Counted from the stretch's first letter, positions 6,281-15,098 are shown. The stretch is DNA of 19,574 nucleotides from CAXMNX01 sp964194845 (GCA_964194845.1 CAXMNX010000024.1:1-19574); one strand, 5' to 3'. The notes: generated by a model not told the origin, from the letters alone. A program made the numbers and translations.

Positions 6281-7891
6281 ATGACCCCGACCGTCGTTGC
6301 CAACTGGGACAAACTACCAGACCGCAAACCGCAATACGCATTGGTCGGCGAGGTGGACCTGGTAGTTGTGCGGTTCGATGACGAAGTTGCGGTCTTCTAT
6401 GGTCGTTGCCTACACCGCGGCGCGCTGATGTCGGACGGCTTTGTCAGCGGCAAAAACCTGATGTGCGGGGTCCACTACTGGGACTATCGGCTGGATAGCG
6501 GTGTCTCGGAATATGCCAACGACGAAGCGCTTCCGAAGTTCACAAGCTGGATCGAAGATGGCGAAGTTTGCGTCGATAAAGAGCAAATTAACGCCTGGGC
6601 GCTTGAAAACCCGCAGCCCTTCAACCGCGACGCCTATCTCGGACTTTACGCCGACGCATCCCACGGCACCGAAGAAGAACCATATACCGGCCTCATCCAG
6701 CAATACGCGCGCGACGGACTTTCCAAGGTCGGTCACCACGGCAAAGTCGAAGCGATGGGTGTCCCGCGCGCCGAATTGCCCGACTGGGACGACATTCAAC
6801 TTCTGACCGCACAGCTTCACAAACCACCTTTGCTGGACGAGGACGCGGTCGGCACGGATATTGTCATCGGTCCAAACGCACAAAAGCCGCTCAGGCTCCA
6901 GATCCCTCTATTCGTCTCGGATATGTCGTTCGGCGCGCTTTCTGAACCGGCGAAGGTTGCCTTGGCGCGCGGCGCGGAACTGGCGGGCACAGGCATTTGT
7001 TCGGGCGAAGGCGGAATGCTTCCCGAAGAGCAAGCGGCCAACAGCCGATATTTCTATGAACTTGCCTCGGCGCGGTTTGGATTTTCCTGGGACAAGCTCG
7101 ACCGCGTTCAGGCATTCCATTTCAAAGGCGGGCAAGGGGCCAAGACCGGCACCGGCGGGCATCTGCCCGGCAAGAAGGTCAAAGGAAAGATTGCCGAGGT
7201 GCGCGGGTTGCAGGAAGGCAAAGACGCGATCTCGCCACCGAGGTTTCCGGAATGGACAGAAGTCAGCCAGATCAAAGAGTTCGCGGACGAGGTTCGGTCA
7301 AGAACAGGCGGCATTCCAATCGGATACAAGCTTTCTGCCCAGCACATCGAAAAAGACATCGACGCAGCACTGGAGGTCGGCGTGGACTATATCATTCTTG
7401 ACGGGCGCGGTGGCGGAACCGGGGCGGCACCGATCCTGTTTCGCGACAACATAAGCGTGCCAACGATCCCGGCTCTTGCCCGCGCCCGGCGGCACCTCGA
7501 TACGTCAGGGCGCAGCGACATCACCCTGGTCATCACCGGGGGATTGCGCAAGCCGGCGGATTTCGTGAAGGCGCTGGCACTTGGTGCCGATGCAATCGCG
7601 CTCTCCAACGCCGCGATGCAGGCAATCGGCTGCATCGCCATGCGCGCCTGCCATACCAACAACTGCCCGGTCGGTATTGCCACGCAGAAACCTCACTTGA
7701 TCAGCCGCCTTGTTGTTGAAAAATCCGCGCGCCAGCTTGCAAACTTCTTCGAGGCCAGCGTCGAGCTGATGCAGGTGATGGCGCGCGCCTGCGGCCACGA
7801 CCATCTGTCAGGGTTCAGCGCTGACGATCTGACAACCTGGAAACGCGAGATGGCCGATTTGTCGGGGGTCCGCTTTGGTGGCCTGAGTTAA
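6281..7891 (+). CDS. Rieske [2Fe-2S] domain fused to a glutamate synthase-type FMN/[3Fe-4S] domain
   Basis: A 536-residue fusion, probably a cytoplasmic redox enzyme. Residues about 5-105 form a Rieske domain with the ligand pattern C43-x-H45 and C62-x2-H65. After a linker, residues about 160-530 match the GltB synthase domain. Visible landmarks are VSDMSFGALSEPAKVALA, GTGICSGEGGM, FKGGQGAKTGTGGHLPGK, ILDGRGGGTGAAP and ALGADAIALSNAAM. C451-x5-C457-x4-C462 is exactly the spacing of the GltB [3Fe-4S] cluster. There is no N-terminal glutaminase domain or catalytic Cys, so ordinary glutamine-dependent glutamate synthesis is unlikely without a partner. AAGGA lies 6 nt before ATG 6281. The gene diverges from iolG and converges on the RTX gene. 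The real substrate and electron partner are unknown. Confidence 0.9.
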   Translation: MTPTVVANWDKLPDRKPQYALVGEVDLVVVRFDDEVAVFYGRCLHRGALMSDGFVSGKNLMCGVHYWDYRLDSGVSEYANDEALPKFTSWIEDGEVCVDKEQINAWALENPQPFNRDAYLGLYADASHGTEEEPYTGLIQQYARDGLSKVGHHGKVEAMGVPRAELPDWDDIQLLTAQLHKPPLLDEDAVGTDIVIGPNAQKPLRLQIPLFVSDMSFGALSEPAKVALARGAELAGTGICSGEGGMLPEEQAANSRYFYELASARFGFSWDKLDRVQAFHFKGGQGAKTGTGGHLPGKKVKGKIAEVRGLQEGKDAISPPRFPEWTEVSQIKEFADEVRSRTGGIPIGYKLSAQHIEKDIDAALEVGVDYIILDGRGGGTGAAPILFRDNISVPTIPALARARRHLDTSGRSDITLVITGGLRKPADFVKALALGADAIALSNAAMQAIGCIAMRACHTNNCPVGIATQKPHLISRLVVEKSARQLANFFEASVELMQVMARACGHDHLSGFSADDLTTWKREMADLSGVRFGGLS

Positions 7892-7894
7892 AAA

Positions 7895-7918
7895 TGGCCG
7901 CGGAGTGATCCGCGGCCA
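7895..7918. terminator. Bidirectional intrinsic terminator
   Basis: A perfect 10-bp stem, TGGCCGCGGA / TCCGCGGCCA, with a 4-nt loop lies between the convergent stops at 7891 and 7925. Read on the minus strand it is followed by TTTTTAAC, a good T tract for the RTX transcript. On the plus strand the flank is AAATTATC, so it is weaker in that direction. Confidence 0.82.
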
Positions 7919-7924
7919 AAATTA

Positions 7925-10900
7925 TCAGAGAACCGTTTCCAGCAGATCTTCTTCTTCCATCGCCGATGGATCTTCATCATCGTCCATCGTTCCACGCGGT
8001 GGCAGAAGATCGCTCAGAAGCGTTGCCAGTTCATCAAGCTCGTCTTCGACCTCCTCCGGCGCCGGCGGCGGTGTGTCGCCTCCGCCACCCCCGAATATCG
8101 ACAGTATGATACTGAACAATGCGTTCAGAAATGCGCCGATGCCACCGGATCCTCCGGAATCAACGGGCGGCATTTCCTCCTCACCGCCGGTTTCTTCACC
8201 ACCGGTCTCCTCGCCGCCAGTTTCCTCTCCGCCAGTTTCCTCGCCGCCGGTCTCCTCACCGCCGGTTTCCTCACCACCAGTTTCCTCACCACCGGTTTCC
8301 TCGCCACCGGTCTCTTCGCCTTCCACCGCCTCAAGACCATAGATTGGGTTCAGCGCATCCAGATCGTTGCCGTTTTCTGACAGGAACAGGATCTCGATCT
8401 CTTCAAGCGGGCGATCAAGAAGCAGCAAATTTTCAATCTCACCGTCAAAGTGCCATTCAAGATTGTCGTCTTCTTCCCACCGGGTGCGGGTCGAGGCCCC
8501 AAGGACGAGATCCTCCTCGTTGCCAGACATGCCACCCGCAAAACCGGTGTCAGCATCGACAAGCTCGCCGTTCAGATAAAGCCCGATCTCGTCCTGATCG
8601 AAAGTAAAGGCGAAGTGATATTCCTCATCTTCCTCGATCCGCACGTCCCAGTCGTAAAGGTATTTGTCCTCGGTCTCGCTCTGAAACCGAACTTTCAGAA
8701 CGCCGTGGGTGTTGATGTATGCGGTCAGGTGACCACCATCCTGAAAGCCAGTGTGGTCTTTCGAGATCAGCGCCTGGTTCTGGTCATTGCCGGGGTTATA
8801 GGCGGTGAAATTGAACGCCCAGGTGCCTTCGCCGGTGGCTTGCGCGGCGTCGTGCGCAATCTCAATCGGCTCATTGGTGCCACCAAACTCGCCGCCGTCG
8901 TGGGCGAGCAATGTGCCAGGTTTTTCAAGGCCGGTGGGAACTGCCGAGGCCAGATCAACCTCGCCGTTATTGTACCACTCGTTCGACGAATATTCCCATG
9001 GGCTGGTGCCCACCGGGTCGCCGTCCACGTCGCGGGTGTCATAGCCCAGATGCATCGTGCCGTCTTCCAACTCGATCCACTTGGTATCACCCGTCGGCGC
9101 CAGCGCCTCCTGAATATCATCAACCGTCTCGACAATGCCGTATGCAACGCCTGCGTCTGTGATGATCGCGTCTTCTTCAACCTTGTCACCATGCACCACG
9201 ATATAGCCAAGATAGTCCTCGTCGTGCGCGCCGCCGTTGTTTCCCTGCTGGGAATAGACAGTGATCAGCGAAACCGCGTCGTCGTCCACGCCGTCGCCGT
9301 CGGTGTCGATAGTATGATAATCGACTTCAACCTGCGTCGTGTGACCAATAACCGAGATCGTGTCTTCATCGGCGTCGTAATCGGCAATCACGTCGATCCC
9401 CAACGTGTCGACCCAGTGGTCATGCAGCCGGTTGTTTTCGCCAGCCACGCCCATCCAGTCAATCGTGCGGTCGTCGTCAACGTGCTCAAGAATGATGTCT
9501 TTCTTGGCGTTGATCAGGGTTTCAAAGCGGAACTCGTCCGCTCCGGCTCCGCCAACCATGACATCATCGCCCGCGATCTCCTGATCAATCCAGTCAACAA
9601 GTTTCAGATAATCGCCATCGACGGACGGATCGGGGAATTCGCGCGACGGGTCGTCCAGAACCAGTTGCCCGATCCGACCTTCGCCCGCATCGGCGCGGCT
9701 GATCAGAAGATCGTCGCCATCGCCGCCTTCCAACAGGTCCGACCCGCGACCGCCATCGAGCGTGTCATTGCCGGACCCGCCCATCAGGCTATCGTCACCG
9801 TAACCACCTTGGATGTTGTCAGCACCATTACCGCCATCCAGCGTGTCGTTGCCTGCGCCGCCGTCGATTGTGTCGCTGCCGCCCATGCCCGAGATTACAT
9901 CGTCCCCGGCCAGAATCGGCGCGGGGCCACTGGGGTTGGTCAAGGCAGCACCCGGACCATTGTCCATCAAGTCATTGATTTCGGCTGCACTTAAAGCGTC
10001 GGCAGGCGTGAACCCGCCCCAGACACCAAAGTCCGAGATTGCACCCTCGAACTCGTGCCGAAGGTCTTCGTCATCGGTGGCAAATTCCTGCGCCGTGTCG
10101 TTGTATTCAGCCTTGTATTGATCCGCGCCGAAGACCCAGGGTTCCTCGTTCTGAAGCAGATAGGCTTCGGTATAGTTGCCCGGTGTCGCGACATCGCCCT
10201 CAACGGCTTCCCAGGCATTGTTGGGCACTTCGACGCCGTTCAGATAAACCGTGACACCGTCCTCGGTGAACGAAACCGCAAGATGCGCCCAATCGCCTTC
10301 GGTCAAAAGCGTCCCTGTCGCCCAGGCGTGATTCTGCCCGCCGTCGCCTTCCGCCATGCGCAGAAACAGCCCGCCTTCTTGCGTGTGCCCCAGCCGGAAA
10401 TGTCCGCCATCTTCGGCACCGGTATGGTCCTTGGTGACGAACATCGACGTCTCACCCAAATCGTCGGGGCGCACCCACATCGCGATAGTGCCTTGGGTGA
10501 CGTTCATAGACGCATCGTGGTCAAGGAATGCAAAGCTATCCTCGCCATTGAAATACATCGCACCATCAGCGGTGCCGTCCGGGCCTTCGGTTGTGGCACC
10601 GGTGTTCAAAAGCGCCTGGTTTTCATAAAGCGTATAGGATTTGACCGCGCCGCCTTCGCCGCGCAGGTCGTCAAAAGCACCGTCAGCCTCGTTGCCGAAA
10701 CTCCAGTATCCCAGCGCTCCGGGCAATCCCGCTGGCTCGGCAGGCTCATCCGGGCTCAGATTGTTATTGCCGCTACCGCCAGTGATGATCTGACCGGCCA
10801 CCTCTTCAAACCCAAGCTGCTCAAACGGGTCTCGGGTCAGTTCCGGTTCGTCAACGTGGACCGGTGTGACCAGCATGCTATCCGCGAAATTGCCGTTCTC

Positions 10901-12520
10901 AAATGCCCCGTATGGGTCGCCCGTCACCGGGCCGACGTCCTCGGTCCCCATGCCGTTGTTGGTTTCCTTGGTGGCACCTTCTGACGGTGTGCGCGTGTCA
11001 TAGCCTTTGTATTCAACGCCATCGACGATGGTAATTTTCTCTTCGCCCTGCGGGAACAGCGCCTCGGCAACGTCATCATAACTTTCGACAAGCCCGTAGG
11101 TCACATTTGCGTCTGTCTGAATATCACCCTTCTCGACCAGATCGCCGTGAACGATCACCTGCCCGATCAGATCCATATCGTGGGCCCCGCCGCCGCCGTG
11201 CTGGTTGGAGATCACCGTGATGATGCTTTCCAGCGCCTCATCGCCCATCACATCTTTATGTTCGACATAGATGTTGGCGGTGTGCCCGATCACCGCAATA
11301 TGGTCTTCGTCAGCGTTGTAATCGGCGATGATATCAATGCCCGAGCTATCGACCCAATGGTCGTGCAACTCGTTGTTCTCGCCTGCCACACCCGCCCAGT
11401 TTATGGTTCCATCGGGATTGATGTGCTTTTCAATGATATCCAGCTTGGCGTTAATCTGTGGCGAGATAAGGAACGTATCCTCACCCTCGCCGCCGATCAG
11501 AACATCGTCGCCCACGAGCGGTTGATCGCCATAGATCGCCAACTTTTGCGTAACCGGATCAACCTCGCCATCGGGGTCTTCGCGTGTCGGCATGTCGATC
11601 GCGAGCTGACCGATCTTCTGCTCGCCTGCGTCCGAACGCGCGATCAGCAGATCATTGCCGGCACCACCTTCCAGAACGTCCGAGCCGCGCCCACCATCCA
11701 AAACGTCATCGCCATCGCCGCCGCGCAGGATGTCATCGCCATAGCCGCCATAAAGCTCGTCGTCGCCGCCAAGTCCCTCGATGATGTCGTCGGTACCTTT
11801 GCCCTCGATAACGTCACGACCATCGGTTCCGGTGCCATCAATGGGCGTCGCCAGACTGTCTTCGCCCAGAAAATACGAAGGATGATAATCCTCGACAGGC
11901 ACAAGCGGGATCGACGGATCGGGATCGGTGAAGTCATCGGGGGATTGGTAATATGCGCTTTGATCCACCGGCAGGCCGTCGATCTCGACCGACAAGGTCA
12001 TGCTCCCGCCGCCATCGAAATAAAGCAGGTCGAAAGAATACAGCCCGCCGTCGAAATCCGCGACCCGGGCCGTCGAATCGGTGGAGCGACCGCTGGAAAA
12101 TTCGCTGAAATCGACACCGCCAATATTCAGATCAAATCCATCGTCCGACGTGATCGAAATTTCGTGAACGCCGGGCGGTATATAGATGTACCCCGAGAAC
12201 GTCAGCGCCGACGGCCCCATTTCAAGATCACCATTGCCCGTCACCGACGCACCGTCTTCGCCCAGAAACTCGGTGATCGACGTGTCGCTGTGTTTCGCGC
12301 CGTATCCGAATTCGGTCGTGACAAAAGTAGCGTCAGGCGTGCCAGCAGCCGCTGCGCGCGCAAGCTCGATGTTCCAGATGCTGGTTCCGGGAACATAGGC
12401 AGCACCGGCAAGACCGGACCCCTCAGCCGGTATCCCACTGACATCGCTATAAGCCACCGATGGGCTAAGCTCTTCCGGAGTATCTGCGGTTGCCGGGTCA
12501 AAAAATGCGGTCGTGTTCAT
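7925..12520 (-). CDS. Large RTX/PA14/LamG modular secreted or surface protein
   Basis: A 1531-residue, very acidic protein without a Sec signal peptide, as expected for type I secretion. Domains in order: a PA14-like carbohydrate-binding domain (about 60-190, with SGYIYIPPGVHEISITSDDG); a first RTX calcium-binding block of GGxGxDxL nonapeptides (231-292); a module of about 215 residues containing GVAGENNELHDHWVDSSG (296-510); a LamG/concanavalin-like domain (600-855); a second RTX block (871-940); a second copy of the 215-residue module (943-1163); and a second LamG-like domain (1225-1385). Nine GEETG pentapeptides (1401-1445), a hydrophobic segment (1461-1476) and an acidic C-terminus ending EEEDLLETVL follow. 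ATG 12520 has GAGAGGA 5 nt upstream. Likely roles are adhesion, matrix or glycan binding; no catalytic domain is recognised. No type I exporter gene is in the window. Confidence 0.88.
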   Translation of the reverse strand: MNTTAFFDPATADTPEELSPSVAYSDVSGIPAEGSGLAGAAYVPGTSIWNIELARAAAAGTPDATFVTTEFGYGAKHSDTSITEFLGEDGASVTGNGDLEMGPSALTFSGYIYIPPGVHEISITSDDGFDLNIGGVDFSEFSSGRSTDSTARVADFDGGLYSFDLLYFDGGGSMTLSVEIDGLPVDQSAYYQSPDDFTDPDPSIPLVPVEDYHPSYFLGEDSLATPIDGTGTDGRDVIEGKGTDDIIEGLGGDDELYGGYGDDILRGGDGDDVLDGGRGSDVLEGGAGNDLLIARSDAGEQKIGQLAIDMPTREDPDGEVDPVTQKLAIYGDQPLVGDDVLIGGEGEDTFLISPQINAKLDIIEKHINPDGTINWAGVAGENNELHDHWVDSSGIDIIADYNADEDHIAVIGHTANIYVEHKDVMGDEALESIITVISNQHGGGGAHDMDLIGQVIVHGDLVEKGDIQTDANVTYGLVESYDDVAEALFPQGEEKITIVDGVEYKGYDTRTPSEGATKETNNGMGTEDVGPVTGDPYGAFENGNFADSMLVTPVHVDEPELTRDPFEQLGFEEVAGQIITGGSGNNNLSPDEPAEPAGLPGALGYWSFGNEADGAFDDLRGEGGAVKSYTLYENQALLNTGATTEGPDGTADGAMYFNGEDSFAFLDHDASMNVTQGTIAMWVRPDDLGETSMFVTKDHTGAEDGGHFRLGHTQEGGLFLRMAEGDGGQNHAWATGTLLTEGDWAHLAVSFTEDGVTVYLNGVEVPNNAWEAVEGDVATPGNYTEAYLLQNEEPWVFGADQYKAEYNDTAQEFATDDEDLRHEFEGAISDFGVWGGFTPADALSAAEINDLMDNGPGAALTNPSGPAPILAGDDVISGMGGSDTIDGGAGNDTLDGGNGADNIQGGYGDDSLMGGSGNDTLDGGRGSDLLEGGDGDDLLISRADAGEGRIGQLVLDDPSREFPDPSVDGDYLKLVDWIDQEIAGDDVMVGGAGADEFRFETLINAKKDIILEHVDDDRTIDWMGVAGENNRLHDHWVDTLGIDVIADYDADEDTISVIGHTTQVEVDYHTIDTDGDGVDDDAVSLITVYSQQGNNGGAHDEDYLGYIVVHGDKVEEDAIITDAGVAYGIVETVDDIQEALAPTGDTKWIELEDGTMHLGYDTRDVDGDPVGTSPWEYSSNEWYNNGEVDLASAVPTGLEKPGTLLAHDGGEFGGTNEPIEIAHDAAQATGEGTWAFNFTAYNPGNDQNQALISKDHTGFQDGGHLTAYINTHGVLKVRFQSETEDKYLYDWDVRIEEDEEYHFAFTFDQDEIGLYLNGELVDADTGFAGGMSGNEEDLVLGASTRTRWEEDDNLEWHFDGEIENLLLLDRPLEEIEILFLSENGNDLDALNPIYGLEAVEGEETGGEETGGEETGGEETGGEETGGEETGGEETGGEETGGEETGGEEEMPPVDSGGSGGIGAFLNALFSIILSIFGGGGGDTPPPAPEEVEDELDELATLLSDLLPPRGTMDDDEDPSAMEEEDLLETVL
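8182..8316. repeat. Nine-copy 15-bp tandem repeat coding for GEETG
   Basis: Nine consecutive 15-bp units of the form CRCCRCCRGTYTCYT lie on the plus strand, inside the RTX gene. They differ only at a few synonymous positions, so the protein repeat is perfect while the DNA has drifted. A unit of 15 bp keeps the frame whatever the copy number. Confidence 0.93.
8366..9910 (-). repeat. Second copy of the internal RTX-module-LamG duplication
   Basis: This part of the RTX gene (about residues 871-1385) has the same order as 9956-11830: an RTX block, a module with GENNRLHDHWVDTLGIDVIADYDADED, then a LamG-like domain. RTX blocks and modules are plainly similar between copies (for example LDGGRGSDLLEGGDGDDLL against LDGGRGSDVLEGGAGNDLL). 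The LamG domains have diverged much more, sharing mainly KDHTG-x2-DGGH. Borders are approximate. Confidence 0.7.
9956..11830 (-). repeat. First copy of the internal RTX-module-LamG duplication
   Basis: About residues 231-855 of the RTX protein: an RTX block, the 215-residue module (GENNELHDHWVDSSGIDIIADYNADED), a linker and a LamG-like domain. It pairs with 8366-9910. An extra linker of about 90 residues, rich in Pro, Gly and acidic residues, lies before LamG in this copy. Borders are approximate. Confidence 0.7.
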
Positions 12521-12992
12521 GTCAATCCTCTCCCGTTGGCGCAAGACGTTCCGTCAGCGCAGCGGTTTTTTTCGGTTAATGATATCGGCACTCGGATGGG
12601 TGGTTGCGGTGCGCATTATCGTGCGATCAATTGGCCACAAGTCACCATGAACTCGGCAAACTCAGTCCCACGGTAGTTACAATTGTGGCGAGAAAATGGT
12701 GCGGCCCCGGTTATTCCGCCGGTCAATCTCATTTCCTGCTGCTCGTTGGCAGAGACTCGCCAAGTCCAATTTATCTAATTGAAAACAAACATTTTTATTT
12801 CTAGCTCTATTGTTGCCAATGACAATTCAAAAATGTGGCACTGTTTCACTCTTTCGGAATTGCGAACGAAGTAGGGCGTTGCCACCGGTTTAATCAACTT
12901 TCTCGAAACCATAATTTTGCTGGACCAACTATTTCGTTGGACGATCATTCGCGCGGCCCATAATCTGATCCGGGCAGCGAAGGGGAATGGGC
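12521..12992. other. Long divergent intergenic region between the RTX gene and hyuA
   Basis: About 470 bp carry no credible gene. The plus-strand frame that is open until 12676 is the antisense of the RTX gene running on. The stretch about 12765-12835 is conspicuously AT-rich compared with everything around it. A short inverted repeat CCAAC / GTTGG (12925-12929 and 12936-12940, 6-nt spacer) lies about 55 bp before the hyuA start and could be an operator. Promoters for both divergent genes must lie here, but I cannot place convincing -35/-10 pairs. Confidence 0.5.
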
Positions 12993-15098
12993 ATGGCGTC
13001 ACAAACCACACGACTTGGCGTCGATATTGGCGGAACGTTCACCGACGTGGTGCTGGAAGTCGGCAACACCCGACACTCGGCTAAAGTCCTGACCACCTAC
13101 GCCGCGCCCGAAGACGCAATTCTTCAGGGTATGCGCCAGGTCTGCGACACCGGCCGCATCACGCCCGATTCCATCGACCAGATCATTCACGGCACCACAC
13201 TTGCCACCAACGCGCTGATCGAGCGGCGCGGTGCCAAGACCGCCTTGATCACCACCAAAGGCTTCCGCGATGTGATCGAGATGCGAACCGAAAGCCGGTT
13301 CGAACAATACGATCTGAACCTGACCCTTCCCGAGCCGCTTTTGCCCCGCAACCGGCGGTATGTCGTGGCCGAGCGGTTGGATGCGCGCGGCGAAGTGCTT
13401 ATTCCGTTGGACCCGACAGAAGTTGAATTGCTGGCCGATGAACTGGCCATGGCAGGCTACGAAAGCATCGCTGTCGGCCTGCTCCACGCCTATGCCAACG
13501 ACCGGCACGAACAAATGATCCGCGATGTTCTGGCCAGGCGCCTGCCGGACGTTATGGTTTCGCTTTCATCTGAAGTGTCGCCGCAAATGCGCGAATACGA
13601 ACGCTTCAACACCACCATCGCCAACGCATTCATCAAGCCCCTGATGAAAAGCTATCTGGGCCGGTTGAAAGGTCGGCTCGAAGAAGAAGGTGCCGACTGC
13701 CCGGTTTTTCTGATGCATTCGGGCGGCGGCATCATCAGCCTCGAAAGTGCTACCGAATTTCCGGTTCGGCTTGTCGAATCCGGTCCCGCAGGTGGTGCGG
13801 TATTCGCGGCTGATATTGCCGCGCGCCACGGGTTGGACAAAGCGTTGTCCTTCGACATGGGCGGGACCACTGCCAAGATTTGTCTGATCAAGGACCAGAC
13901 CCCGAAGACCGCACGGGTTTTTGAGGTCGCCCGGACATACCGGTTCAAAAAAGGCTCCGGTATGCCAATCTCTATCCCCGTCATTGACATGGTCGAGATT
14001 GGCGCCGGCGGTGGATCCATTGCCCATGTGGACGCGATGAGCCAGATCCGTGTCGGCCCCGAAAGTGCTGGCTCCGAACCGGGGCCTGCCTGTTACGGGC
14101 GGGATGGCGACCGGCCAGCAGTCACCGACGCCGATCTCGTCCTTGGCAAGCTTGATCCGGCGAATTTCGCAGGCGGATCAATCCCTCTCTATCCCCAAAA
14201 ATCCGAAATTTCGCTGGGCGCGCACGTCGGCGAAAAACTGGCAATGGATGCCACAGAAGCCGCCTGGGGCGTGTCCGAGGTTGTCGACGAAAATATGGCC
14301 AATGCCGCCCGCGTTCACGCCGTTGAAAATGGCGAAGACCTTGGCGAATACACGATGATCGCGTTTGGCGGGGCAGCACCGCTCCACGCGGCCAGACTTT
14401 GCGAGAAACTTGGCATTGACCGCTGCCTGATACCCCAAGGCGCGGGCGTCGGATCGGCAATCGGGTTTCTGCGCGCGCCGTTCAGTTTTGAAGCCAATCG
14501 TTCCGTCTTCATGACGCTCGCCGCCTTCGACCCCCAACTTGTCGCGCGGCTTTTCGACGAGATGGAAGAAGAAGCCACCCGATTTGTCCGCTCCTGCGAC
14601 GCCGAGGCCGACATCCGAACCGCACACAAAGTCTATATGCGTTACGCGGGTCAGGGCTGGGAGATTCCAATCGAATTGCCCGCCGATGTCGCACACGCGC
14701 CCGACGCGACTGTCTTCCAGCAATTATTTGAAGCGGAATACACCAATCTGTTCAGCCGCCCGGTCGAAGGGATGAAGGTTGAGATTACCGTTTGGTCAGT
14801 CAATGCCTATACGCCTTCGCCGACCGTCAGAAAACTGGGCACAACCGCCAAGACGGTGAAAGCCGAGACTGCAAATACACGCAGTCTGTTTGATGCCGGA
14901 CTTGGCAAACCTGTCGAAGCGGCAGAGTTCAGACGCGACGAACTGGTGACCGGATCAACCGCCCCCGGACCCGCGGTTGTCACCGAAAATGAAACCACGG
15001 TTGTTGTACCAACCAGCCGCGCTGTCGCCGCGTGCGCCGACGGCACGCTGGATGTTTTTGCATACGCCGAACCGTCGAAAGGGGCTTCAAATGACTAA
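12993..15098 (+). CDS. hyuA: Hydantoinase/oxoprolinase family protein, HyuA subunit
   Basis: The ATP-binding subunit of a two-part enzyme of the N-methylhydantoinase / 5-oxoprolinase / acetone-carboxylase-like superfamily, 701 residues and of typical length. The N-terminal domain starts with the actin-like phosphate loop GVDIGGTFTDVVLE, then IIHGTTLATNALIERRGAKT. The central domain has VESGPAGGAVFA, SFDMGGTTAKICLI and EIGAGGGSIA, with GPESAGSEPGPACYGR. YTMIAFGGAAPLHA marks the later part of the ATPase core. ATG 12993 is chosen over ATG 12987 because AGGGGA is 6 nt before the former but abuts the latter. It overlaps hyuB. The substrate (hydantoin, oxoproline or a ketone) cannot be told from sequence alone. 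Confidence 0.93.
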   Translation: MASQTTRLGVDIGGTFTDVVLEVGNTRHSAKVLTTYAAPEDAILQGMRQVCDTGRITPDSIDQIIHGTTLATNALIERRGAKTALITTKGFRDVIEMRTESRFEQYDLNLTLPEPLLPRNRRYVVAERLDARGEVLIPLDPTEVELLADELAMAGYESIAVGLLHAYANDRHEQMIRDVLARRLPDVMVSLSSEVSPQMREYERFNTTIANAFIKPLMKSYLGRLKGRLEEEGADCPVFLMHSGGGIISLESATEFPVRLVESGPAGGAVFAADIAARHGLDKALSFDMGGTTAKICLIKDQTPKTARVFEVARTYRFKKGSGMPISIPVIDMVEIGAGGGSIAHVDAMSQIRVGPESAGSEPGPACYGRDGDRPAVTDADLVLGKLDPANFAGGSIPLYPQKSEISLGAHVGEKLAMDATEAAWGVSEVVDENMANAARVHAVENGEDLGEYTMIAFGGAAPLHAARLCEKLGIDRCLIPQGAGVGSAIGFLRAPFSFEANRSVFMTLAAFDPQLVARLFDEMEEEATRFVRSCDAEADIRTAHKVYMRYAGQGWEIPIELPADVAHAPDATVFQQLFEAEYTNLFSRPVEGMKVEITVWSVNAYTPSPTVRKLGTTAKTVKAETANTRSLFDAGLGKPVEAAEFRRDELVTGSTAPGPAVVTENETTVVVPTSRAVAACADGTLDVFAYAEPSKGASND

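Noticed and set aside
8182..8316. CRISPR-like array
   Set aside because: The repeats are 15 bp, directly adjacent without spacers, and translate as perfect GEETG units in the RTX gene.
8450..9994. Long plus-strand open frame (514 codons) opposite the RTX gene
   Set aside because: It is the antisense of strongly biased RTX/LamG codons. Its translation shows no domain and no plausible ribosome-binding site, whereas the minus strand has clear repeats.
11147..12676. Second long plus-strand open frame (509 codons) opposite the RTX gene
   Set aside because: Same cause: GC-rich antisense of the PA14 and RTX coding sequence, with no recognisable protein features.
12834..12853. Sigma-54 promoter-like TGGCAC upstream of hyuA
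   Set aside because: The -24 element TGGCAC is present, but 5 nt later the sequence is CACT instead of TTGC, so the essential -12 element is missing.
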